In this document: positions 1 to 6,311 of the stretch, one piece after another
How the letters are laid out: each line of letters begins with the position of its first letter
How positions within the stretch are numbered: the first letter of the stretch is position 1
DNA from: Cytophagales bacterium
Lineage (GTDB): Bacteria; Bacteroidota; Bacteroidia; Cytophagales; ES-bin-26
Direction of reading: 5' to 3'
Length of the DNA stretch: 6,640 nt
NCBI GenBank assembly: GCA_014379925.1
Contig: JACMKY010000437.1
Span: forward strand, 1-6,640
Notes under the pieces: model-generated
The model's input: only the letters and a program-made list of their open reading frames with translations
The model's database searches: none
Told to the model about the DNA's origin: nothing
Translations under genes and position numbers: made by a program

Positions 1-803
1 AAACGGGCCCCGAACCGTACCTCGGCTACTTGCGACAACAGGATGGGCGTGTTGTCCCGGTAACCGACCACCACGTTGCCCAGGTCTTCCAGGGTTTTCA
101 GCCGACCCAGGTTCCGGATCAGAATTTCCGAACCGTTCCGACTGAAGAAATTCCCGGTGGTATTGCGGTTGGCGTTTCTCAGGGCTTCCTCCACGGCGTT
201 GATGGACAGGCCGGCTGCGTTGAGTTTGGGCAAGGAGATCAGGGCCTGGTACTGCAATACTTCCCCACCAATCGGGATGACCTGGGCCACCCCCGGCACC
301 GACAGCAACCGGCGGCGAATGGTGTAGTCGGCAATGGTGCGCAGGTCAGCCTGGGAAGTGGTGTCGGCCGAGAGCCCCACCAGCAGGATTTGCCCCATGA
401 TGGAAGAGATGGGTCCCAGCACGGGGGAAATGCCCGGCGGCAGTTGTTCCCGGATTGTTTGCACCTTCTCGTTGACAATCTGCCGGGCCTGGTAAATGTC
501 GGTTCCGTAGCCAAACTCCACGAACACCATCCCTAGCCCGATGGTGGCGTTGGAACGAACCGCTTCCACGCCGCTTGCCCCGTTCAGGGCCGTTTCCACC
601 GGGAGCACCACCAAGGCTTCCACTTCTTCGGGTGCCATGCCGGCCGCCTCCAGGAAGATGGTCACGCGGGGCCGGTTCAAGTCGGGCAGCACGTCTACCG
701 GCAGGTGGACAGCCGTGTAGGTGCCGCCGATCAGCAGCAGAACCGCCCCGGCCAGGACGATCAAGCGGTTGGTGAGCGAAAATCGGATGATGCGGTCTAA
801 CAT
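1..803 (-). CDS. Heavy-metal efflux RND pump (CusA/CzcA type), N-terminal part, cut by window edge
   Basis: This is the inner-membrane proton/metal antiporter of a tripartite efflux system. Only the first 267 residues are present; family members are normally just over 1000 residues. I translated it from the ATG at 803, which gives MLDRIIRFSLTNRLIVLAG, a short cytoplasmic start followed by the first membrane helix (about residues 12-31). The first periplasmic porter segment follows, with the LPVDVLPDLNRPRV stretch (about 34-47), PEEVE (about 57-61), and GTDIYQARQIVNEKV (about 101-115). The last resembles the 'TDxYxAR..V.E' signature of heavy-metal RND pumps (CusA, CzcA) rather than drug pumps (AcrB). 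The frame is open to the left edge. It starts 72 bp after the adaptor stop, so it is probably co-transcribed. No Shine-Dalgarno is seen. The metal-selecting residues lie outside the window, so the substrate stays open. Confidence 0.95.
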   Translation of the reverse strand, partial: MLDRIIRFSLTNRLIVLAGAVLLLIGGTYTAVHLPVDVLPDLNRPRVTIFLEAAGMAPEEVEALVVLPVETALNGASGVEAVRSNATIGLGMVFVEFGYGTDIYQARQIVNEKVQTIREQLPPGISPVLGPISSIMGQILLVGLSADTTSQADLRTIADYTIRRRLLSVPGVAQVIPIGGEVLQYQALISLPKLNAAGLSINAVEEALRNANRNTTGNFFSRNGSEILIRNLGRLKTLEDLGNVVVGYRDNTPILLSQVAEVRFGAR

Positions 804-875
804 GGCAAGGTTTCCGGGTTGGTTGGACGGGCAATCGCCCTTTCTTCAAGTGGGATGGACGCTTTGGTTGCTTCC

Positions 876-2615
876 CTACTGGTTGAGGTAAATGGACTTC
901 ACTTGGTAGGCCCCGCTGGTCACCACCCGCTCCTTTTCGGTTAATCCCTTTAGGATGGTCGTTTGCACGCGGTTGCCCTCCCCGACCTGCACGTAACGGA
1001 CCTTGAAACGCTCCGGAGAAGTGTGCACGAATACCACCGGCTTGCCGTCAATGTCGCTGACGGCCGAAGTGGGAACCACCAGTTGCCGGTGCTCCGTTTT
1101 AGCCAGCACTTCCACGTTGACGAACTGTCCTGGCCGGAAGACCCGTTCCGCGTTATCAACTTCCAGAATGATCTGCGCCGATTGGTTGACGGGGTTAACC
1201 ACGCCACCGAAGGCGACCAGGCGGGCGGTTTCCGGCGGGCGGCCGGGTTGGAGCGATTCCACGGAAAAGCGGATATCCGGGGTGATTTTGGCCGCGTCGC
1301 GATCAAATACCTGGGCTTCAATCTTCAGTTTCTGGTTGTCGTACACGCTGAAAAGCTGGGCGCCCTGGCTCACCTGCTGCCCGACGGACAAGTTGAAATT
1401 GTCCACGATGCCGTCGATGGGCGAGACCAGGACGGTGCTTTTGCTGCCGGTACCTTCTCCGGACGAGAGGGTGTCGTAGAGCCGCTTTCGGTTCCTGGCG
1501 TTGTGGTAGCGGATTTCGGCCTGCTGCACATCCTTGCGGGCAGCAATGTCTTCGATGGATTTGAGTCGCTGGTAGTCTTTCTGCGCGGCTTCCAACTCGG
1601 CGTTGGCACTGCTGCGCTCGGTAGCCAGGGCAATCTGCTCGGAGGTCGTCAGGTTTTGCCGAATGACGGCCAGCGGCTGTCCCTTCCTTACCCGCTGCCC
1701 GATGCGCACCTTCAACGACACGACGGAACTGTTCTGGGGGGCAACGATCTTAACCTCCCCGTTGTTGACGGGCAGCACTTTGCCGTATAACTGCAAGACG
1801 TTGCTGTAGTCGCCCAACCGGGAAAAAGCCGTGCGCATGTCGAACAGGAACTGCGTCTCCTTGGGCGTTTCCACCTCGTCGGTGGGCGGCGTGGAATTCC
1901 TGGCTTGCTGATCATCCCCCCCGTGATTCTCTCCATCGTGGGCGAAAGCCGGACCGGTGGGATTCAAAGGCAACGCAAAAGCAACCAGCACGAGGACGCT
2001 CCCCGCCAGACGACGGGCCATTTCCCTTCGCCGCATCAACAGGTACGTGGTCCCGGTTCCGGCCAGAAAACCCCCGGCAATCAGCAGGATTATTTTCCAG
2101 TCGAGAGGGGATGCGCTTTCGGCGACGCCCGCTTCTGGCAGCCGTTTTCCCACCCCAATGTTTTCCAACGTCATCAGATCGGCCTTCTCACCGGCGGCTA
2201 CGTTGGCGACCAGGGTGTAGGTGCTGTCGGCCGGGAACGTACCGGTGAGGGTGTAGATGCCCGGCTCAATCCGCTGCACGGTGAACCGGAGGGAGGCGTT
2301 TTCCAGGGTAGTTACCTCGATGCGGGCCGAATCTACCGCTTGGTTGGTTTCGAAGTCGGCGATGAACAGCCGCATCACCGTTGGCGCTTTGGACTTGATC
2401 GGTTCGTAGCGAAGGATCAGTTCAAACACCTCCGAGGTGGTAAAGACGGAGAAGTAGGATTGGCCCCGGTCGTTTCCTGCCGGTGATTGCTCCCCGTGGT
2501 TTTCTCCATCGTGGGAAAACCCGGGCCCGGAGAACAGACCAAGCAGGATGGTAAGCCAGGCGTTGAGCCCCCATTTTTTTGATACTTCCCGGATTGTTCC
2601 CGTCGTGGTTTTCAT
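876..2615 (-). CDS. RND efflux periplasmic adaptor (HlyD/CzcB family) with an extra N-terminal domain and two membrane segments
   Basis: The product (579 residues) is the membrane-fusion protein linking the RND pump to the outer-membrane channel. The C-terminal part is a normal adaptor: split lipoyl/barrel-sandwich halves (about 285-320 and 394-425, the second with SPIDGIVDNFNLSVGQQV), a coiled-coil hairpin between them (about 322-385), a beta-barrel (about 430-505) and a membrane-proximal domain ending QVKSIYLNQ. The first 250 residues are unusual: a signal-like segment (about 18-34), HDGENHG at 35-41, a beta-rich domain (about 55-155), a membrane helix (about 172-194), a basic loop RRREMARR, a second hydrophobic segment (about 203-218), and HDGENHG again at 226-232. 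The basic loop predicts both flanks are periplasmic. Typical adaptors are nearer 350-420 residues. The start overlaps the TolC stop (ATGA) and has a strong AGGAGG. The His-rich motifs suggest metal capture, which is inference. Confidence 0.95.
   Translation of the reverse strand: MKTTTGTIREVSKKWGLNAWLTILLGLFSGPGFSHDGENHGEQSPAGNDRGQSYFSVFTTSEVFELILRYEPIKSKAPTVMRLFIADFETNQAVDSARIEVTTLENASLRFTVQRIEPGIYTLTGTFPADSTYTLVANVAAGEKADLMTLENIGVGKRLPEAGVAESASPLDWKIILLIAGGFLAGTGTTYLLMRRREMARRLAGSVLVLVAFALPLNPTGPAFAHDGENHGGDDQQARNSTPPTDEVETPKETQFLFDMRTAFSRLGDYSNVLQLYGKVLPVNNGEVKIVAPQNSSVVSLKVRIGQRVRKGQPLAVIRQNLTTSEQIALATERSSANAELEAAQKDYQRLKSIEDIAARKDVQQAEIRYHNARNRKRLYDTLSSGEGTGSKSTVLVSPIDGIVDNFNLSVGQQVSQGAQLFSVYDNQKLKIEAQVFDRDAAKITPDIRFSVESLQPGRPPETARLVAFGGVVNPVNQSAQIILEVDNAERVFRPGQFVNVEVLAKTEHRQLVVPTSAVSDIDGKPVVFVHTSPERFKVRYVQVGEGNRVQTTILKGLTEKERVVTSGAYQVKSIYLNQ
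1921..1942 (-). repeat. Direct repeat copy encoding HDGENHG (downstream copy, inside adaptor gene)
   Basis: These 22 bp match 2494-2515 at 20 of 22 positions in the same orientation and frame. Both differences are synonymous (GAA/GAG, AAC/AAT). The encoded similarity extends to GP(G/A)F(S/A)HDGENHG. This copy follows the second hydrophobic segment of the adaptor (residues 203-225). Confidence 0.9.
2494..2515 (-). repeat. Direct repeat copy encoding HDGENHG (upstream copy, inside adaptor gene)
   Basis: This is the partner of the copy at 1921-1942. It encodes residues 35-41 of the adaptor, just after the N-terminal signal-like segment. The pair, 573 bp apart, marks a duplicated signal-plus-His module within one gene. 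Confidence 0.9.
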
Positions 2616-3808
2616 GGTTGTCCTCCTAAATAATCAAGTTCGATAACGGATTGGTTGTAGCCCCTGACCGTGTCCAGGTAAGTCCGGTTGATTTCAAAGG
2701 CCTGGTTAAGGCTCTGCAAGTAAACGAAATAGCTGCTTTCCCCGGCGTTGTAGGAGCGGGTGGCGGCGCTGATGATCGTCTGGGCCTGTTGCAGGGCGGC
2801 CGTCTCGTAGTAATTAAGACTCTCGGCGAACTTTTGAAAGTCCGTCGCGGCCCGCTGGTAGTCGCGGCCCAGGTTTCGCTCGACGACGGCCAATTGCGAG
2901 TGGGCGATCTGTACCTGGAGGTTGGCCGCCTTGATGCGGGAGGAAACGGTCCAGAACGCCAGCGGAACCGTGATGGCGAAGGTGAACCGGGGCAAAATCG
3001 TGGACTCCGGACTTCCCTGGTTCTGGTAGCCGAACACCAGTCCGGGAAAAATCCGCGACCGTTCCAGCTTGAGTTGCTGCTGGTTGAGGGCAATGTTCTG
3101 CCGGTAGTACCGCAAGGTAGGTGCGGCGCGGATGGTCGTGCTGTCATCCGGACGGGTTGCCGCAACCGGAATCACCCTACTCTTGACAATCGGTTCCGCG
3201 GGCATCAGGTTGTCTTCCTGCAATCCGGTCAACAATTGGAGTTGCCGTTGGGCATTCTGCAAATCCGCTTGGGCCTGGGCCAATGCATTGCGCGTTTCCC
3301 TGGCCCGGGTTTCGGCGCTGACCCGTTCGAGCAGGTCCGCGTCTCCGGCCTGGTATCTTCGCTGAGCGGCGGCGGATAGTGCGTTGAAGATACTGTCCTG
3401 ATAAGCCAACCGCTGCCCGTTGGTTTGGGCAAACTGCAGATTCAGGTAAGCCAGCCGCACGTCCCTGGTCAGCAGGGCCTGGTTAACCGACAATCCGCTT
3501 TCCGCTAACTGGATGTTTTGCCTGGCGACCCTGGATTGCTGTACGTAGGCAAAAGGAGAATCAAAAGCTTGGAGAAAACCACCGACCAGCCGATCGGCCG
3601 CCGGACCCGAAACCAACAGTTCGGTGTTGGGCAGGCCTAAACTCCCCCTTTTCAAGGCCCGCTGCTGGTCAATCTGCTGCTGGGAAAGCCGCATCTGCGG
3701 GTGCGTCTTCAGGGCATAAGCCAGTGCACTGTCCAGGGTGACCACGGTCTGCGCCCGGCAGTCGAACCAGTAACTGACCAACAGAATCAAAAGGATTGTC
3801 TTCTTCAT
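2612..3808 (-). CDS. TolC/CzcC-type outer-membrane efflux channel protein
   Basis: This is the outer-membrane channel of the tripartite pump (398 residues from the chosen start). The ATG at 3808 gives MKKTILLILLVSYWFDCRAQ, a good signal peptide with cleavage near residue 20. An ATG at 3940 in the same frame would add 44 non-signal-like residues and run through the inverted repeat at 3905-3944, so I reject it. The protein shows the internal duplication of the outer-membrane efflux family: RRYQAGDADLLERVSAETR (about 150) and RSYNAGESSYFVYLQSLNQ (about 351) start two equivalent helical hairpins, each ending near an L-x-G. Alanine/glutamine-rich helices dominate, as expected for the periplasmic barrel. 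The stop overlaps the adaptor start by 4 bp, implying translational coupling. The gene is first in a CBA-ordered pump set. It lies 211 bp downstream of the lipoprotein gene, with a large inverted repeat between. Confidence 0.94.
   Translation of the reverse strand: MKKTILLILLVSYWFDCRAQTVVTLDSALAYALKTHPQMRLSQQQIDQQRALKRGSLGLPNTELLVSGPAADRLVGGFLQAFDSPFAYVQQSRVARQNIQLAESGLSVNQALLTRDVRLAYLNLQFAQTNGQRLAYQDSIFNALSAAAQRRYQAGDADLLERVSAETRARETRNALAQAQADLQNAQRQLQLLTGLQEDNLMPAEPIVKSRVIPVAATRPDDSTTIRAAPTLRYYRQNIALNQQQLKLERSRIFPGLVFGYQNQGSPESTILPRFTFAITVPLAFWTVSSRIKAANLQVQIAHSQLAVVERNLGRDYQRAATDFQKFAESLNYYETAALQQAQTIISAATRSYNAGESSYFVYLQSLNQAFEINRTYLDTVRGYNQSVIELDYLGGQP
2622..2627 (-). promoter_or_regulatory. 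Strong Shine-Dalgarno (AGGAGG) for the adaptor gene
   Basis: AGGAGG on the minus strand lies 6 nt before the adaptor ATG at 2615 and within the last codons of the TolC gene (encoding Leu-Gly-Gly-Gln-Pro-stop). With the ATGA overlap it fixes the adaptor start. Such strong sites are uncommon in Bacteroidota, and the other four genes here lack one. It may be partly dictated by the GGQP codons, but its spacing is ideal for re-initiation. Confidence 0.7.
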
Positions 3809-3904
3809 ATCTAGCTCGGAAAGAGCGCATTTCACCGTTTTTCTCCGCAACAAGGGAGGGTTGTCCCCTTCTTTACCCGGCGCAATTAGTTGGTTGACCA
3901 GAAG

Positions 3905-3944
3905 GGGAATGTTGGTCGTAAAGGATTTTACGACCAACATTCCC
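3905..3944. repeat. Perfect 18-bp inverted repeat with 4-nt loop between lipoprotein and TolC genes
   Basis: The left arm GGGAATGTTGGTCGTAAA (3905-3922) and right arm TTTACGACCAACATTCCC (3927-3944) are exact reverse complements around GGAT. It lies 75 bp past the lipoprotein stop and 96 bp before the TolC ATG, in non-coding DNA. As RNA from the minus strand it would be a very stable hairpin followed by a C/T-rich stretch (CTTCTGG) but no U-run. It could be a terminator or partial terminator for the upstream genes, an RNA-processing or stability element that sets different levels of lipoprotein and pump, or a dyad bound by a repressor. The sequence alone does not decide between these. Confidence 0.95.
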
Positions 3945-4019
3945 TCCCCGGACCACCGGTTATCTGGCGCGTTTGGGTTCCGGCGCCGGTTAGAATCCCT
4001 TCATCGGCCAACCTGATTA

Positions 4020-4973
4020 CTAGGTATTGGAAGGGGCAGACTGCACTTGGATGGTAAAATCGGCGGTTTGAATCTTCCCTTCGTGGTTGAACTGGAGGAA
4101 TACGCGGTAAAAACCCGGTTTATCGAAGCTGCTGTGGAAAACGATGTCCGGTCCCTGGGTCTGACTCTCCAGCGGGTGGACGTGCAGGTAGTCCTCCGTG
4201 TCGGCGCTGATGATGACCATGTGGCCCAAGGCTCCCAGGTAATTGTCCAGGTTAGTCACGGACTTGCCGTCTTTAGCAACGGTGATTTTTACCTCCGTGG
4301 CTTGGTTGGTTTGCAAAGGCGTTTTATCGAAACCCAGTTTTACCTCGTACCCGTCTTTCTTCCAGTCCAGGTTTTGGGCCGTGTATTTCACGGCGGCTTT
4401 CGGCTGACCGGCTACCTGGACCGGGATGCGGGAAAGCTGATGGGCGGCTCCTTTAGGGGTAAAATCCTGAAAAAGAAGGTATTCGCCTCCGCTGGGAAAC
4501 GTGTGTTCCCACACGTAATCGCCCGCTGCCTGGTAGGCGGGGTGTTCGTGCGAGAAATAGGACAGGTCCTTGCTGACCAGGATCAGGTGGATTTTCTTCT
4601 CGTGCACCACGTCCAGGGGGACCGGTGCTTGGGCATTGCTCTCCTCCTTGGGGGTGAAAGACAAGGCGGCCGATTTGCCCGCTTCTATTTGGGCTGGCTT
4701 GGCGAGGAACTCCATCCGGTACTTCTTGGAATTGGCGGCCTGGTCGGTATGCACCAGCGCCATCCCGCATTTGGAACATTTTCCGGCGCTGTTGCTGGTT
4801 ACTTCGGGGTGCATCGGACAGGAATACACGTGCGAGCCGGCGTGATCAGGCCCCTGAGATGATTGAGCCAGGGTGTCTTTCCCACTTGGGTGGTGTTCAT
4901 GGTTGGTGGCTTGGTTGCAGCCAAACAGTACGGCGCCCGAGAGGGCGAGCGCGATGAATGAAATGGTTTTCAT
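4020..4973 (-). CDS. Heavy-metal-binding-domain lipoprotein with two tandem His-containing repeats
   Basis: The ATG at 4973 gives a 317-residue protein with a lipoprotein signal, MKTISFIALALSGAVLFGC; LFGC is a lipobox and Cys19 would be lipidated. A His cluster follows (H25, H27, H28). Residues 50-73 form a heavy-metal-binding domain: YSCPMHPEV, then KCSKCGMAL, with C52, H55, C66 and C69 as likely ligands. The rest is two related beta-rich repeats, about 85-190 and 205-313. H129/S134/D136/H142/H144-P145 in the first match H251/S256/D258/H264/H266-P267 in the second with no gap, offset 122. The protein probably binds Cu or a similar metal outside the cytoplasm and passes it to, or shields, the efflux pump; this is inference from motifs and neighbours. 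The frame is open upstream to an ATG at 5174, but that extension is Pro/Arg-rich and would bury the signal peptide, so I reject it. No Shine-Dalgarno is seen. Confidence 0.93.
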   Translation of the reverse strand: MKTISFIALALSGAVLFGCNQATNHEHHPSGKDTLAQSSQGPDHAGSHVYSCPMHPEVTSNSAGKCSKCGMALVHTDQAANSKKYRMEFLAKPAQIEAGKSAALSFTPKEESNAQAPVPLDVVHEKKIHLILVSKDLSYFSHEHPAYQAAGDYVWEHTFPSGGEYLLFQDFTPKGAAHQLSRIPVQVAGQPKAAVKYTAQNLDWKKDGYEVKLGFDKTPLQTNQATEVKITVAKDGKSVTNLDNYLGALGHMVIISADTEDYLHVHPLESQTQGPDIVFHSSFDKPGFYRVFLQFNHEGKIQTADFTIQVQSAPSNT

Positions 4974-5219
4974 GGGATTGTTATAAAGTGAATGCCGGAG
5001 GCCACGCGTTTTGCGCGCCGTCCAGGGGTTTATCGAATGGTTAAAAATTGATTTACGGGTTGTTCCAGGAGGCAGGGCCATCAAGCCACTCCGCGCCAAA
5101 CGCACGGGCGGACCGCACGGTGTCCGTGGAGAAGGACTGAGTAACAAGAGGTGGCTGGTTGGGAATTTACCCAACTGCCTGCGTCTACCGCCGGGATGAG
5201 CGAGCGGAAAAAACCGCGA

Positions 5220-5636
5220 TCAATTACGGAAGATCTGCAGGAAGGCGCGGAAGCGCAGGTGGGTAAATCGATGAGGCGGCGAATGGCCAGACAAGGCTAC
5301 CTCATTGGTAGCAATCCTCAGGCGGAAATTGCCGAAGGCAAAAGTAATCAGGAAAAGTACGAAGGGAATGAAATCAACGGAAGCCAGCACGGGTGCCTTC
5401 AGGCTGTCATCCACTTGCAACTTTTCGACCTCGTTGTGGCAACAACCGTTAGCTTCATCCTGGTCAGGCTTTTCGCAGGAACCAGGGTCGGCTTCCATCC
5501 CACAACTGGTTTCGGAAGCGAACAGCCCCAGGTTTTGCTGGGCTAAAAAGTCGCCACAGTAGTGCTTAACCAACGAGAGCCCAACATTGCTCTGTAGGAA
5601 GAGGTAAGCAAGTACGATGGCAATCGACCTTTTCAC
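5220..5636 (-). CDS. HYC_CC_PP family small Cys/His protein, function unknown
   Basis: This is a 138-residue protein with a hydrophobic signal-like N terminus (MKRSIAIVLAYLFLQSNVGL), HYCG at 25-28, C45, C54, CCHNE at 65-69, a second hydrophobic stretch (about 86-104) and SPP at 119-121 near the C terminus. The His-Tyr-Cys / Cys-Cys / Pro-Pro order matches the Bacteroidota family named HYC_CC_PP from these residues. Function is not established. The paired Cys and His, export signal and position upstream of a metal efflux set suggest an envelope metal-binding or redox role (inference). The start is GTG at 5636: no ATG occurs in frame before the upstream stop at about 5688-5690, and GTG gives a proper signal peptide. 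A -7 box lies about 27 bp upstream. The stop is 246 bp before the lipoprotein start on the same strand, so co-transcription is possible but unproven. Confidence 0.85.
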   Translation of the reverse strand: MKRSIAIVLAYLFLQSNVGLSLVKHYCGDFLAQQNLGLFASETSCGMEADPGSCEKPDQDEANGCCHNEVEKLQVDDSLKAPVLASVDFIPFVLFLITFAFGNFRLRIATNEVALSGHSPPHRFTHLRFRAFLQIFRN

Positions 5637-5662
5637 AAGAGACGTACTAATGTTTCGACGGA

Positions 5663-5670
5663 CAAAGATA
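5663..5670 (-). promoter_or_regulatory. Bacteroidota-type -7 box (TATCTTTG) for the HYC_CC_PP gene
   Basis: Read on the minus strand, this is TATCTTTG, an exact match to the Bacteroidota primary-sigma -7 consensus TAnnTTTG. It sits about 27 bp upstream of the GTG start at 5636, giving a predicted leader of roughly 20 nt. The -33 element is weak: a TGTG lies 18 bp upstream of the box but no clean TTTG. This would start the transcript for the HYC_CC_PP gene and possibly the whole metal block. I found no second TAnnTTTG box in the minus-strand gaps before the lipoprotein or TolC genes, which mildly favours one long transcript. Confidence 0.55.
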
Positions 5671-6178
5671 CAAGGTTCTGTTCGCTTTCACACTTACATA
5701 ATTTCGGCTTAATGTTACAAAGTTTTAGGATTCCTTCCGGAAGGTTCCCCACTTTGGCACTCGAACAAATGTTAAGCGGGACGATTGCCGGTCAAAAGCC
5801 CACCCCAGGACGTTGGTCAAAGCTCGCACGAGCCACTGACGGGAAGCGTACCTACTCAAATTGCAGGATATCTGGAAGTGAGAGAGTCGAAACCCTGGGC
5901 TTGGCCAACTGCGAATGGTAGTTCATACGATTAGCTGTGTTGCCGGGAACTCTGTATTTTAAAGCAGGTCAACACCCCTGTGCGCCCATTAAAACTGGGT
6001 TCGGGATGAGCGTAGAATTTAACAACGGCTTCTACAGCCTGAGAAACCGCTCGACTGGGCATTTCACGAAGCATCATGCCGGCTCGATTACAATAGAAAT
6101 CCACTTAAAGGCGGTCGGCTACGTGCGGTTCCCGGAATCAATCTCGCGCAACGTGGGCTGAAAACAAGCCGAAAACGC
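5671..6178. other. About 500 bp with no convincing gene
   Basis: This region lies upstream of the promoter of the metal block. Short open stretches exist on the plus strand (5712-5921, 69 codons; 5937-6161, 74 codons) and on the minus strand (a 48-codon frame starting near 6080). None has a recognisable motif, hydrophobic signal, ribosome site or promoter box, and they overlap each other. I see no tRNA, rRNA fragment, CRISPR or insertion-sequence ends. The stretch could be an intergenic region or a relic of a lost element. Confidence 0.5.
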
Positions 6179-6222
6179 TGGAACCACTCTGGAGCCATCC
6201 TGGAACCACCTTGGAACTACCC
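6179..6222. repeat. Four tandem 11-bp repeats
   Basis: The copies on the plus strand are TGGAACCACTC, TGGAGCCATCC, TGGAACCACCT and TGGAACTACCC, directly abutting with no spacer (44 bp). The minus-strand core is TGGTTCCA. The period of 11 is not a multiple of three, so a coding repeat is unlikely. It is close to one DNA helical turn, so each unit would face nearly the same side of the helix. The array lies immediately left of an A-tract-rich stretch. Iteron-like protein binding or slippage-derived noise are both possible. Confidence 0.85.
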
Positions 6223-6226
6223 TATG

Positions 6227-6311
6227 AAAAGGCAAAAACACCCTGTAATCAGTCAAAAACAGCGAAAAACAATCCATAAACGGGAAAATTGATTTGAAAA
6301 ACACACTAAAA
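6227..6311. other. A-tract-rich, possibly curved DNA
   Basis: Eight runs of 3-5 A on the plus strand occur near 6227, 6234, 6255, 6265, 6278, 6285, 6297 and 6308. Several spacings are near 10-12 bp, which is the condition for additive bending. The stretch is strikingly A-rich on the plus strand compared with the GC-rich genes to the left and has no supported gene. A minus-strand frame (6119-6331) exists only because this stretch reads as Phe/Leu codons. Confidence 0.5.

Noticed and set aside
346..849. Minus-strand open frame of 167 codons overlapping the RND pump
   Set aside because: It is a shifted frame of the pump gene: Arg/Gly/Pro-rich and without motifs, while the frame from 803 gives a clear CusA/CzcA protein.
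963..1790. Long plus-strand open frame (275 codons) opposite the adaptor gene
   Set aside because: It lies antisense to a well-supported adaptor and has no domain or signal; GC-rich codon use on the other strand leaves such frames open. The same holds for 4047-4862, 2651-3379 and 1905-2486.
2019..2021. Internal ATG (Met199 of the adaptor) as a separate gene start
   Set aside because: The A/G-rich GAAGGGAA before it is too close to the ATG for a good ribosome site, and the reading frame is continuous from a start with a strong one. Kept as evidence for fusion rather than as a second gene.
4974..5174. N-terminal extension of the lipoprotein gene to an ATG at 5174
   Set aside because: The extra 67 residues are Pro/Arg-rich with no homology-like features and would bury a perfect lipoprotein signal peptide.
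5158..5175. Small hairpin GTTGGG/CCCAAC between the HYC_CC_PP and lipoprotein genes as a terminator
   Set aside because: Only 6 bp of stem and no U-run; too weak to call a terminator.
5733..5744. 12-bp palindrome CCTTCCGGAAGG
   Set aside because: A palindrome of this length is expected about once or twice by chance in a window this size, and nothing nearby gives it a role.
5980..6135. Possible group II intron remnant (GTGCGCCC-like start, GTGCGGTTCC near the end)
   Set aside because: I could not find the matching 5' half of a domain V hairpin or any reverse-transcriptase sequence, so the resemblance is not supported. A covariance-model search (Rfam Intron_gpII) would decide.
6179..6222. 11-bp array considered as a CRISPR
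   Set aside because: Units abut with no spacers and are far shorter than CRISPR repeats; no cas genes are present.
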